From Trichoplax adhaerens (lineage: Eukaryota; Placozoa; Uniplacotomia; Trichoplacea; Trichoplacidae), in NCBI RefSeq assembly GCF_000150275.1, contig NW_002060946.1, forward strand, positions 2,189,454 through 2,253,453: a stretch of DNA of 64,000 nt. The letters are read 5' to 3'. Position numbers and translations under genes: made by a program. The notes below the pieces were generated by a model, which ran no database searches, was not told the origin of the DNA, and was given only the letters and a program-made list of their open reading frames with translations. Each line of letters opens with the position of its first letter. Position 1 is the first letter of the stretch. Positions 1 through 12,445 of the stretch are shown in pieces.

Positions 1-851
1 TAAAGGCTTGCCATTAGATATCTGAAAGATCTCTACTGTTATTTACACCTTTACGTAAATAGCTAATAACAAGAAGAGCCCACGGGCTATTGCTATCCGG
101 TAGAGTGGACAAATAGTCCTGGAAAACTTAAAATATGAAAGAACTAAAAAACAATCTATTCTACAATCAAAATAAACTTAGTGAACAGAATTCTAAAATT
201 ACAATCGGTGATTTCACCACAACACACACTGTTTATCTTCATAAACAGTATATCATTCACAGCGTGAAGAGACCATTAATAATAATATTGATAAATTCAT
301 CATCGCTAGCTAGGGATGATCATATTTGGAAATTACGACATTTTCACCTACCAAAATATTTCCATAGCTCTAACGATACTCCTATACCAGGATTATAATT
401 ATATTAATCAACATGATAGGAAAATCTAATAGATGACAAATGAAATCGATTTGCTGAATAGTTGTAATTTTATCATTTGTTAACTACGATAATTTTACTA
501 TAAGTAATATTGTTATTCATGAGGTATCAAGGAAATGGGACTGTAGATTTGATAATTTAAGAACTATAATTAACATCATGATTCAATAAATCATTTATAG
601 CAGTTCTCAACAGGGATTATTCCTAGCTGTTATTACCTACGAAACAGAGTTGCAATCTATAGTCAATATGAAGTAGTATTTATCAACTTCGTGCTGTTAA
701 TGATCTTAATGATCAAGCATGTTGAACGTGTGATACGTGATGTAAGTTTTATAACGGTAAAAGGACAAGATTGCCAATAGAAATGTTAAGACATCTTCCA
801 TCGTTCACGCCTTTCTAACATAATACATACGATAATAGCCGTTTTAGTAGC
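1..851. other. Intergenic stretch, no gene seen
   Basis: AT-rich sequence downstream of the minus-strand membrane-protein gene. One open frame of 87 codons at 135-398 has no recognisable domain, signal peptide or splice context and looks like chance. I see no repeat, RNA gene or clear polyadenylation signal for the neighbouring gene here. Confidence 0.5.
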
Positions 852-3800
852 TTAGACGATTGCAGGAGAAGAATTCTTGCGATCTTGCACAGTTCCACGA
901 GAATAGAAAGTTTGATGAAACTGAAGACAGGGATGTAAAGTTTTACCTCTACTGTAAAAGAAATTGTATCCCAAGATGTAATCTAATATATATTTCTTTA
1001 ATACTTGTTGCTTTTGGCTCTCGCTCAAGTCTTTGCTGGTAAAGTAAGACATACTTGACATCATGGTGACAAAGGATAAAATAGTTCCTGATAGAGCATT
1101 ACTTAATGAATTGATGTTGTTGATGATATTAAAGGAAGCTACAGCCGTTATAAAGCATCCCCCAATAGTGGCTATCGCAATAATGCGACTTAGTAGTTGG
1201 CCAAAGCTTGTTGCTAATCCAGATGCTTGGTAACTAAGATAGTTATAAAACTCGATAGGAATACCCACATCAGTAAGTTCACCTTCTTCATCGTGTAGAT
1301 CATAATAGAACGGTTTCAAATTGAATTGTAGGGTATGCAATTGTTGATGACTTAATTCTTCTTCAATTTTATAACGTAAATCGTTCAAATAATCATTAAA
1401 TTGTGAGAATTTAACGCTGTAAATTTTCTCGCCATTTCCATCGGTGCCATCCTGTCGAAATTTTACAACAATTGATTGCTGCTCGTATCGAAATTCTGTC
1501 TCACATTCTATTGTTAACAATTCTAATCGAGTTCGTATCATTTCACGAAGATTTTCTAGTCTTATCGGTAGATCGACCTCCACCCCTTTTGGAGTTACAA
1601 TAAATAAAATTTCCATACGTCCCGTATCTTCCGATAAATAATTATCCTCTTCCGATTTTATTTCTTCTTGTAATTCAAGAATAGCCTTCGATAAAGCTAT
1701 TTTATCACCAGAATAGGATTGTATTGCTTGTTTTGCAAAGTAAAGAAATGGAAAACCAGGAGCGAAGTATGATGAGAAGAAGTTGCTATGGGCTACAAGA
1801 AATGCTATTGATGTAATTAAAATTCTAACTATTAATTGTAACGTTGACCATATTAAAAACATTGACAAAACACAAAATAAGACAGAAATGACATAGAGTA
1901 TAGCTTTGATGATAGCTTTAGAATGAGGCACATGTTTGCTATGGCAGTGAAATTTTTTACATAATCGGTAGGCAATAATATCTGCTTTGCGGAATGCATA
2001 ATATTCCAATGATAGCTTATTAATAATTGCGAATGGAGCGCTACAGAGTACAACTACAAATAGTGATAAAAATTTCCACCATGAGTCGATATTGCAGAAA
2101 AAATCACAACACAGTTGCTTTGTTGCTGTAACCAATTTGTCAAAATACCATACTAATCGGAAATTGAATTCTTTTTCCGTATATTTCAATATTTTTTCAT
2201 TTCTGTATGCGATAGCCTTTTCCGCTTGCTTACCACCGCAATGGAAAATTGGTATTATTACAATTATGGTTAAGCATCCATAGATGATACCTAAAATTAG
2301 GAATGCTCTGTATGCGAGAATTGGGAATGGGAGCTGATGAAGTACTGGAACGGGAAGAAAATGGTAGGGATGAAATTGTAGCCAAGACGATGCTATAAAT
2401 CCAACCATGCAGAAGATATAAAGCATGATATAGCGTATCCATAAGGTCGAATTTTGTGTAGATTGATACGAAAGTCTTCTTAAACGATCACCAATACCTT
2501 CATACATATATTTACTAACTAATCTTAAATGAACATATTCCGGTAAAGAAGGGGTACTTATATTTTCTTTTCTGAAATAGAAAATATAGAAATAGCAAAA
2601 ATGTGATTTAGACGAAGAAAATAGAAAATATAGATGTAAGATCTCAATAGTTATTCTTAGGTGGTACAGTAGATCCATTACCCTTCATAATCACGGCTAA
2701 AGTTTAATATTAAATAACCTCTATTATTTTAATGCATGACTGATCGTAGTAGACTGTTATTGTAAAGTTTGTAAAATAGGCTACATTTGTTTTATCTCAA
2801 ATAGTAACTTTCCTTTCAAAAAATTGTTGTAAAATGAGCTATCAGCACATATTTTTCATGGTTACAAATGATGACATCAGTTATGGGGGATTTTAACTAG
2901 CATATCCCTACTTTAATTTTCTATTGTAGTCTAAATCATCGTTAAAAGTTCGCTAGCAATACGTGTTTCAACTGATTGCAAATGAGAGCATCAGTTATAG
3001 GGTTCTTAACTTGCAAATACAAGCTCATTATCGACAGTAATCTAAACTGATAATTTTTCAATTAAATTTATATTTCAATTAATTGCAAAAGAAAGAATCA
3101 ATTATGACGACTGTAATTAATATATAGCTGTTAATTACTAACTGCCATTAATTTCAATAATTATAATTAAGGGCTAACGTACTATTACTGTCTGATTGCT
3201 GTTTAATAGGATTAGACGATAACATTTGATAACTGATAAGTAAAGTGTTATTAGTGCATAGCTGAATGATAAGATCGAAAACTAGGGTAAAACTTTTATT
3301 CATGTGAAAGAATCATGTGGAAAGTTGTAGTCTGCAATTCGATCTATCGATAATTACCCTGACTGAACAGCTAGTTGTAGTCAATTTTAACGTTTCAATT
3401 AAAAGAGAAAGTCGAAAGAATGCTGACGATAATGCAGTAACCATTGCTGGCAGTATCTATTTTATTTAGAGCGTAAATAGAGGTCTAAAAGAATTAGCAG
3501 TAGTTCTAAGAATTAAGCAAGCACCTGAATGGCATAGGTTATGATATATTAGAGAATTTTTTTGAAATTACAGTAGTTTACGTATAATTTTAGATTGTTG
3601 TGTAATTAAATTTTACTCGAATTTAGTCAAACTTACTGTTGAACTGTTGGTACGTCCTGGATTAACCATCTCAAGACACCCGCTGCTAAAATGATGCTTA
3701 AAAAAAGGGAAATGTAACGGAAAGCAATAAGAAATGGCGATGTAGAAAATGGAAGATCACAGACTTGAGCGTTATTGAGGACACGACAACAAGAAAATGT

Positions 3801-4313
3801 GATATGATCGAGTGGAGTTAGGACATTAATTTTTCGCTTGCATATTGTACCACAGCTAGAGCCAGTACAAGAGAGGTGGACGTTAGCAAAATGTTTCAGA
3901 GCACGAAAAGTACATCGATCACGTTGAGTAGTATTTAGTTGATGGTAACATCCCATGGGGGATTGATCAACAGTAACATTCATACTACTCTCAAAGAATA
4001 ACGGTAATAGCGAAGATAAGACGAAAAAATCCACAGGCATGGTCATTAAATTTTGGCCAAAATCTAATCGAACCCATGCGAATACCGTGTGATCATCTAG
4101 GGGAAAAAGGGATTGACCATTTATATCGTTTAGTGACAAGAACAAGACATGATTAACGTCTTGATTGGTATGATATTTTAGACGCTGTGAATCAACGGTT
4201 GATGGTAGAGTAATGCTACAATGGTCATTGCAAACAGAGTAATTTAAACATTGGATTGCAGGAAGATAAAGGAATAAGGTAATTAATACGATGAAAATTG
4301 TTGAAGCCATCAT
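852..4313 (-). CDS. Unrecognised multi-pass membrane protein, two exons
   Basis: Inferred CDS: complement(join(852..2571,3637..4313)), 798 aa. The start at 4313 opens a signal peptide (residues 1-22). An extracellular part of about 170 residues follows, with about ten cysteines and N-glycosylation sites (NVT, NTT). A first transmembrane helix lies at about 196-216. The exon ends at a perfect GTAAGT donor in phase 2. The second exon begins after a pyrimidine-rich TTTCAG acceptor, also phase 2, so the reading frame closes exactly. Exon 2 adds hydrophobic segments at about 271-292, 313-335, 395-415, 450-490, 688-707 and 717-735. A charged soluble stretch of about 190 residues precedes the last pair. 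The first 36 codons of the open frame upstream of 2571 are intron. I do not recognise the family. The topology (cleaved N-terminus, several helices, internal hydrophilic domain) suggests a plasma-membrane protein; function unknown. The last ~40 residues could change if a further intron exists. Confidence 0.7.
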
Positions 4314-4764
4314 TCAATCCAAACTTGAAGGCCAAATGATAACGTAATGAATTGTGGGTGTTGAGATAGAGCGATGTCAGAGTAGATTAATGAATACTTC
4401 TTCTATTAAGATGGATATAGAAATGGTATTTTAGGCTAGCAGTAGAAAGAAACGTCTTCTACCAAATGTTAGACAAAATGAAACAGTAATCACATAAATT
4501 TTGTTATTAATCCAAGGGGTGAGAATTTCCAGTCGAGGTTGAAAGAAATTAGGATAATTTCTATCTCCTAAACAGGGTGGACGTTGTGAAAATTAAGATA
4601 GGAATGAAAGCTTGCTAATAGGATAACAGACCACTCGATAGGAGTTTATGAAAGAATCGACTACGGATAATTTGCTCTTGCCATATGTTAGTCCAAGTCG
4701 ATGACAATGATAGTTATACTGTATCTATCAGTACGTCGATGATGATTACTTTGATTTGTGTACG

Positions 4765-5920
4765 CTAGGACTGTAAGTCAGTTTTGCAATTCTAGCACAG
4801 TCGTTTTCAATACGCCTCTTTCGCTTGGCTTGTCAATCACTTGCTTATTCTCCGGTGTCTACGCCAATACCTAGACACGATAGGATTGGTCTATTAAACT
4901 AGAGTACTGTAAAGGGATAGTTAGGCAATGAACAAGCTCGGAAATACGATAAGTCAAGGCTAACTTCTAAGTAAATTCTGCAGCTGCTTTAAAACACGTC
5001 AATTCCACTTGGCTTGTTGATTACTCAGTCGTATCTATGTAAGAAATCTTGTACTGGAACTCCAATCTGATTTAGATAAAGGCTCAATAAAATGTTCTAA
5101 CTTGAGAAGGTGGAAAATATGATCAATAACAGCGTGAAAATTTGCCTGCTAGTCAACTCCACCGTCACTTTCAAATATTTAGTTCAATTCCAACTAGCTT
5201 GTTTCATCAATGGGTCGCAACCATGTAAACTATCTTATACCATCAGTAAAACCTGATTTGGACCAACTCTTAACTTTACGATAGAAGACTACGTCTATCT
5301 TATTCTATTAATTATTAGCGGTCAAGCTACGTATTACTGTAACTTAAGAAAGCCAGTTAATACGATCAATAACGCCAATTCAGATTACTTGCAAGTGAAC
5401 TCCATTACTACTTTAAAATACGTAAATTCCACTTCATTTGCCCATCACTTGGTCATGTCGATGTAAAATCTCTTGTACTGTCGCTAAAATAAAGTTAAGA
5501 TCAACTCTTAATTGATCACGATACGATGGAGACTATGTTCACCGTCAAGCTATTCACTTAGAAAATCGGTTCAACGATCCACAATGCCCAACCAAGTTTG
5601 CTTGCAAGTCAACTTCACAGCTGCTTTAAAATATGTTCATTGCACTTCGTTAGGCAATCCTGTGCTGATGTAAAAATCTCTTGTACTGTCGCTAAAATGA
5701 GATTTTGATGAACTCTTTAATTAACTAGCATAAGATTATGAGTTTGTTTCCAATCAAGGTGGTGGTCAATCAAGTCAGAAAATACGATCAATATTTCAGC
5801 CTGAAAATTGGCTGCCGTCTTCAACCTAATAACGCTTTGGCTTAATTTGATTCGGTTGGAGGCGAGTTTATTGATTACTCTATCGTGTCTTTCTCGACAC
5901 TCTCTTGCACCCTGATTTGA
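4765..5920. repeat. Degenerate tandem array, unit about 200 bp, about six copies
   Basis: Related blocks begin near 4772, 4970, 5148, 5391, 5603 and 5808, spaced 178-243 bp apart. Each carries versions of the same sub-blocks in the same order: a CTTTAAAATA-like stretch, an AATTCCACTT-like stretch, then a CTTGTACTGTCGCTAAAAT-like stretch. The copies at 5391 and 5603 are the closest pair. The array is too diverged to show a clean unit and contains no convincing coding sequence. Short open frames at 5717-6508 on the minus strand lie in or next to it and look like chance. Confidence 0.6.
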
Positions 5921-6732
5921 TAGATTGATTGTAAGCAATTTCTTGCAGCACTAGCGGGATTTGGTGTTAACATGGAAAGCAATTCAAAGTTGCCTGTACT
6001 GTCAAGCAGCGATGTCTCGCCAATGTCTACTATTCCTATAGTCCGATTACAAGCGAATAAAAGACAATAGATGATAGGCAAGCTGTTGCATATTGATTCT
6101 ACTGTAGAACTTCTACAGCATCTTCTTCTTATGTAAACACGTAGAAATGGAAAGAAAGGAGAGCTTTTACCATGCCCCACCAGCTAAAAGGCAAAAGAAA
6201 TAGGCAGAGAATGGAGGGGAAAAGTTTTCTCAGGATGAGCTCGCCGGTAGGGTACTGTACCGAATAAGACAATGGATTATACTCTACCGTATAACGATAA
6301 CAGTATCAAATGGAATCAACTCTCCTAGTGACTGAACATGGAATAGCGACTGATAGTTTGTATGAGAAACTTGCAAGAAATTCAAGTTTTCCATACTGCG
6401 ATCCAAAGTAATCAAAATATCAACAGCCAATGGCTCAAGGTTGGGCAGATCTCTCCGCATGGAATTGGAGCCAAGCTGAAAGTTCATTTCTTCACCATTT
6501 AAAGACATAATTTAAGGCAAGACGATAGCCGAACATCTTTCAAGCATTTTCCAGGGCTCACTACGCCCTTGTAATAGTGGTCTGGTCATTCTCGGCCTAC
6601 GGTATGACCAATCTGAGCAGCTAAACAACAGTCTCGCGACCGATCCAACATAGCGCTAACATCAAATCGATCAATATCAAATTCTAAAACAGATCACATT
6701 ATTGCATGCATTTCTAGAAATTATTGAGCCAA

Positions 6733-7395
6733 AAATTTACCGCAAGCTGTACTAGTAGGTACATTTCGCCTTTGTAATTGTGGTCAGTCAAAGCTTCTTG
6801 ACAGAGTATGTCCTGCCCATTTTTATCATCGGGATGCCGATGATTGTGCCGGTATCATGCAACAATTAGGTTATAAACGATATTCCATCGTAGCCTACAG
6901 TGATAGTGGTGTAGCAAGGGTAATTTGAGCCGGTAAACATCCCGATAGGGTTAAAAAATGAATCTTAATAGCCACTCGTTCTTACATCATCGAAGAAGAT
7001 CAAAATAGATCTCGGCATAAGCAAAATAATACTCAATTTAATCCCTTCATTTTAGATAGAGCAACAGAAGTTCATGGTGGTGGTAGGGAAACTGCCCCAA
7101 AGTGATAGACTTCATACTTGAAGACCTATTCTGAGCTGTATGATTGCGATAACAATTTATATCGATCTAAATTGAGTATGATTAAATGCTCAACTATTAT
7201 CTTACATGGTAAACACAACTTTACGGTTCCAGCTTTTTTACGCTCATTATTTATATGATCATATTAAGGACTCACATTGACATTTAATTGAGACTGGTTG
7301 TCACGGTTAACAATTTCAATTTCAGATAAACTTGTAAGATTAGTGAAGACATTTTTAATCGATGATACTATCGGGTTAGGGATAAATTAGAAGTT
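6733..7395 (+). pseudogene. Broken copy of the BPHL-like alpha/beta-hydrolase exon
   Basis: This stretch aligns almost end to end with the intact hydrolase exon at about 11785-12435, in the same orientation and about 5 kb upstream. Shared runs include the codons for GCGQS, DADDC and MQQLGYKRYS, and the block around LHGKH. It lacks the 5' part of the parent exon and has in-frame stop codons, for example TGA at about 6927 and after the codons matching ETA. It also has a frameshift near the catalytic histidine region, so it cannot make the enzyme. At the nucleophile position the relic reads Y-S-D-S-G, the ancestral Ser, whereas the intact gene reads W-C-D-G-G. The catalytic Asp block has become HGKHN. 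No introns are present, but the parent segment is a single exon, so retrocopy and DNA duplication cannot be told apart. Confidence 0.85.
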
Positions 7396-10300
7396 TACAA
7401 TAGCAGATACATGGGTATATTGTATCAAGGAAGGAAGATTGTCGTCAATAATGCTTCATTTGTGTTAGTATTATGATATTTTCTTTTCACTTTAATAGAT
7501 GCAATTTACACCTACGTAGTTCCTGGAACTGCACTTGATTTTATTACTAATACAGTCTTTTAGAATAGAGTAGTGTTTAACTTACCGTAGTCTGGATATT
7601 ATCGAACATTGGAAATTTATAGATATCTCGTATACCATATGCTTCTACGACAAGTGTAGCACGTTATCTTGCAAGCCGAATTCTTTTCCTCGTGTATTCT
7701 TCGATCTCATCAAATATACAGTCGTTAGATTTACAGTGAAACGCGACTTTGATTAAAGCCAAGTTGTTGTAAATGTGACTATAAACAGGAAGTGATGATA
7801 TAAATGTAAGACACAAAATTTGTCATCTACAACTTAATACTACGATTCATTTGCAACTTTAAACTGTTTATGCACGCATTGAATATGCGAATCTTGGATG
7901 ATAGACATCAGTAAAATTGCTGCTGGATTATTCTTATTAGTCAATCATTATAAATAATGCGTAATTATATTATATACGTATGTTATATACTTTTATACAT
8001 CTCTTTTGTAACTGGCTGATAATATAATATTAGTACTACATTATCGCCTTAATTATTTAACTGGATGAACTGTAAAATATCGTAATATCGTTATTATAAG
8101 CTAGATTTAGATTGATTTGTGGCATAGTACCATACTGCTGTATATAGTATTCTATTAGTATCCGGCTGTCACGGTACTAAATTACCGTGAGTAGTTCTAA
8201 TGTGTAAATATGGAGTTTTAATCTATATTAAGGTATGACGATTGCTACTACTAAATATAGTGTAAATACATGCAGTAGAACCAAGATCGATCATATCAAC
8301 ATTTTCGTTATGAAGCTGTTATCTTGACTGGATAGATATTATTCCCTCTAGATAGTAATTGCTAGATTTAGCGGTAGAATCCCGAATATAGATGCTGGGG
8401 ACTGGTTTAGCCGATATATTATAAACCTGATTTGTAAAATGTAAATATTCTAGATTAAAATCTTATACCCAAATGTGTTCGAGAAGATATAATGATAATC
8501 GGGGATATTTCCCATATCAATTCTGTATTTAATAGGACTAGAGCATAGAGAAGTCCTAAAGGAAACATTTAGTGTGAAATATCGTCTATAAATAGTAATA
8601 TCGTAGCCTTGCGAGGCGTTGATGCAGTTAAAGTGGTTATACTGTTAAAATAGCTATTTAAAGGCTTGCCGATTCGGTTAATAAGTTAGATTTGTGATTT
8701 CATCATTTTTAAGTTGAAGACTTGAACTTATTGTCTAGATTGTTGAAGAACTCCAATATGATCTAAAGATCAGGACTGCTGTACGCTTAGTTTCACATTA
8801 TTACTCATAGCTATTTGGTGCAGTTTGCATACCATAGCTCTTCAGTATATCATAGAAAGTGACCATTTTATAACATGAAAGAAATTACAGAGAACGATAG
8901 AAATGATGCCAGAGACTGCTAATACAAAGTATAATAATAATGAGAACCTCACGTGGACTTCGCGATGGAAAGACATTTCAACATGAACGACTGTATCTCC
9001 ACAATTTGACCTTGCTGTAGGCGATTTTGCAAGTGCGTATATAATTAATTAGCTCAGGGAAAATTTACAAGACAATGCAATACGCTTGCTATACTCTTTA
9101 GTCAACGACCTCTCTGTCAATAAGCACAACCTTGGCGCCAAGAGGATATTAACTAACTACATTAATAAATATGCAAAACTAGTCTGTAAAACTGCGATTT
9201 GGAGTCTTTGGAGGTAAGTAAGGTCATCAATCCTATTGTACTATCATTTGCTAGTTATCAAGGTAATCTAACCTTCAAGGTAGATCTATCCTTATTATAT
9301 AATGATATTGCATCGATAACTTTTCTACAAAAAAGGTGCAGCATCGTTCTGTCTTCACAAAATTGTTTTACTATAAAGTTGGTGCAGTAACTCCTACCAT
9401 CTACAATGTCTCTACGCGCTGTAAAATTAAAATCAAATGTTAATACTTTAGAAAATAATAACATTACGATAGTGAGGTAGTCCTTATTACAGTATCAGCA
9501 AGTTCGCACGGGAACAAAAATGGTTGTACTTAAAAAATAACTAGCAGAAAGCTTGTGATATATAAGCAAAGATGATTTGTAGGAGCATACTATCCTTTTC
9601 TTCTCCGATTGCTCTCTTAGTACATTCTATTTATAGCTAACTTTTTCTTCAGGATTGATCATTTTCATTTTATTAACTTTGTGTACTATACAGTACCAGT
9701 TGGTATGACACAAATTTCGGATCTCGTTTTGTACCTTAAATCCTTGATGATAGACATTTACCCTCGGATTTCAAGGTTAATTTGCAGTATACGTGTGCTG
9801 AAAGTATCCAAATTAATGCTGCGAATACTAAGGCTACATTCAGGTTTCGGCATGTCCTCAATGCAAATTTTATCAGTGTATCATGCTATAGTCCTTGATA
9901 CAGTTCTATGATGCAGAAGAGAATTCTTAAACTCATAGTACCTTAGTAGCTCGATGTAGAATGCTTCGTTCACAATAATCGACATGAGAGACTTTTAGCA
10001 TGAGATTGCTATCATGTTGCTCGAGTTATCTATGAATTTGTGCGCATATTAATGGAGTGAAAGCGAACCAATGACAGCTAAACATTCACTAATTCATTAA
10101 AAACAAATAAACAAGACCTGAAGACGTGTTATCACCTATCTTTATTTTGCAATCTAATTTACAAAGTCAAACACCACTCTTAAGCAATGACCCATTTTTG
10201 TGTAGGTTAGTCTTGCTCGATGAGGTGATATCGATACAGAGTTTGTTATTCATGTTAGCATCTTGTACATAATATCATCATCATCAATGATGACATTATT

Positions 10301-11644
10301 TCTTTATTGCTCTAACCATGTACATTTATTATGCAGACTATCAACATCGAGCAAAATGGCCATGGATAAAGAAACAATGTTAACTTTAATCAAAAGAGAT
10401 TGGAACACGGAAGTACAAAAAGATTCCTCTGTAAGATAACTATGATCAGTTAATTGAATAAGACTTTCATGATTATTCGAGCCAATCAAGGTTTTATAAA
10501 TGAGAGAGGATCAGCGAGATATCATTGGATGCTAGCATACAGTGGCATAGTGTTAAATAGGAACCAATTAGCGAGCCATTTCTACTGCATATTACCATTT
10601 AGGGACATCCAAAAAGAAATACAGTAGGATAAATGAGGCTTTCTTTTCAATTATGTTACATGTACTTTATACCTATGTAAAGATATTTGTTATGGCCTAA
10701 GACGAGGTACGATATGTTTACAGTAGTTCAGCGTAAAGATTACTGTTATGGGCTACGGCAGGATACGGTACTTTTAGCTCAACGTGAAGGATATATTTCT
10801 AAATCGAATGCATTTAATACAGTATAAGGATGATTAAGAAAGAATACTTACAGCAATAAGCATCACTTTGATTGTGCTACCATGCTACTGGAGATAGGGA
10901 CTGCAAACAAGTGCTAATCCCTACAGTAGAGCCGATGTTTTATCCCCTTAATGATTCAGTGAATAGACTCCTATTACTGCCACATTAATTAGGTTGCCAT
11001 AGTTATGCTGCATAAAGTAAATTGGATCTTTAAATTTACTGTTAAATAATCTTGTTTGATTGTAGATCGGATAACACTTATAGTACAGTCGATCTACTAT
11101 GACTAGAAGTCATGACGATTGGCAATATGAAATAGGACCGTAGCAACATAGTATTCCGATGCCAACAGCTGATCATCGATAATTATAATACAATCGAATG
11201 CTATAACAAATTATGCTTAATGGGCAAAATTAGAAATGTTCGATAATTATACTTTGATATTAAATAATTAGACATTGATATTGCATATAATATTATGGAG
11301 TGCTAGCAATATCAGTCAGGTCTACTGACGTTGAATTTCACTGTATATACTGCGGGAAAATTTTTTTTTTTGCACTTTACAGGCTATTCTACCAACTCAT
11401 ATCAGCTGATCAGCATTAATATTGTAAATCAGAAATGAACAAATAGCCTCAATTAAATTAATCTCTCGTCTTACAGAGTAATATCACTTTAACCTGATAA
11501 TTACGCATAATTTCATATTTGTTATGCTGTCATTCAGTATTCTTATACAACGGATTTATTCTTCTAATAAAAAGTGTTTCTTTTACGCAATTACCATCAA
11601 ATAACGAGTTATTTTTTACTTTGTTCTGTCTACTATAGTTACAG
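7396..11644. other. Long non-coding stretch upstream of the hydrolase exon
   Basis: No convincing gene. The first exon(s) and promoter of the hydrolase gene should lie here, because the exon at 11645 begins at a splice acceptor, but I could not identify a transit-peptide exon. Open frames of 60-76 codons at 9199, 9258, 9681 and 10304 have no domain, no splice continuity and no conserved pattern. Confidence 0.4.
10676..10787. repeat. Imperfect direct repeat, two copies of about 55 bp
   Basis: Two adjacent copies share the order TAAAGAT..TGTTATGG.CTA.G.C..G.TACG.TA..TTTA..AG.TCA.CG: the first at about 10676-10734, the second at about 10735-10787. Roughly 70 percent of positions agree. No function is suggested. 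Confidence 0.5.
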
Positions 11645-12445
11645 GTTAAAGGTCCAACTTCCCAGGGCTTTCTAATTGTTGATGGCCAAAAGTTATACTA
11701 TTCCACTTGGGGAGAAGGAAGCGAAATTTTGGTCATCCTTCCTGGGAATTTAGGTGTCGGGGAAATGGATATGATCCACTTAGTAAAAAATGTACCGCAA
11801 GGTGTTTTAGTAGTTACATTTCATGTTCGTGGTTGTGGTCAGTCAAAGCCTCCCAATAGAGAGTATTCTGTCGATTTCTATGAACGAGATGCTGATGATT
11901 GTGCTAATATCATGCAACAATTAGGTTATAAGCGATATTCCGTTTTAGGTTGGTGTGATGGTGGTGTATCTGCGATGCTTTTGGCTGCTAACTATCCTGA
12001 TAATGTTAAAAAATTAATCCTTTTAGGCTGCCGTGCTTTTATTTCAGAAGAGGATCAAAATAGATATAGGAATATGCAAGATATAACTAAATTTAATCCG
12101 TTTATTTTACGCGATTTTATAAAAGTTCATGGCAATAAAGAAACCGCTCAAACGATTTGGTCGTCCTACTTGAATACATTTTTTCAATTATTTAATCGCG
12201 ATAATAACTTGTGTCAATCTGAGTTAACTATGATTAAATGTCCAACAATTATCTTACATGGTAAACATGACTATTTGGTACCAGCTTTTCACGCTCAATA
12301 CTTACGTGATCACATTAAGGGTTCACGATTACACCTAATTAGTGATGGTAGACATGCATTACAATATCAGTTTCCAGCTAAAATTGAAAGATTAGTTAAA
12401 ACATTCTTAATGGAGGATGCTGTTATACCTTGGGATGAACTATAA
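11645..12445 (+). CDS. BPHL: BPHL/valacyclovirase-like alpha/beta hydrolase, 3' exon
   Basis: Terminal exon of 266 codons beginning after a TATAGTTACAG acceptor in phase 0. The open frame runs upstream of its first in-frame TTG, so that is not the start. The protein matches human biphenyl hydrolase-like protein along its length: the LYYSTWGEG start, the LPGNLG oxyanion loop, an RGCGQS block, YERDADD, GW-C-DGG (nucleophile elbow), HGKHD-x-LVP (catalytic Asp) and SDGRH (catalytic His). In the family the elbow is GWSDGG; here the nucleophile codon at 11954-11956 is TGT (Cys). With exon residue 1 at 11645, the triad is Cys104, Asp209 and His237. BPHL is a mitochondrial serine hydrolase acting on amino-acid esters and related substrates; the Cys form may have changed or lost activity. 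The missing 5' exon(s) would add about 25 residues, probably a targeting peptide. A diverged broken copy lies 5 kb upstream. Confidence 0.88.
   Translation, partial: VKGPTSQGFLIVDGQKLYYSTWGEGSEILVILPGNLGVGEMDMIHLVKNVPQGVLVVTFHVRGCGQSKPPNREYSVDFYERDADDCANIMQQLGYKRYSVLGWCDGGVSAMLLAANYPDNVKKLILLGCRAFISEEDQNRYRNMQDITKFNPFILRDFIKVHGNKETAQTIWSSYLNTFFQLFNRDNNLCQSELTMIKCPTIILHGKHDYLVPAFHAQYLRDHIKGSRLHLISDGRHALQYQFPAKIERLVKTFLMEDAVIPWDEL

Noticed and set aside
5717-6508. Three minus-strand open frames of 73-101 codons
   Set aside because: They overlap or border the degenerate repeat array and overlap each other; no recognisable features.
6540-6620. Possible second hydrolase fragment (TTGTAATAGTGGTCTGGTCA resembling TTGTAATTGTGGTCAGTCAA)
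   Set aside because: The match is only about 20 bases and does not extend into neighbouring hydrolase sequence, so it could be chance or a small local duplication.
9199-9911. Three overlapping short open frames (9199-9390, 9258-9464, 9681-9911)
   Set aside because: No domain, signal peptide, splice continuity or similarity to anything else in the window; lengths are expected by chance over 4 kb.
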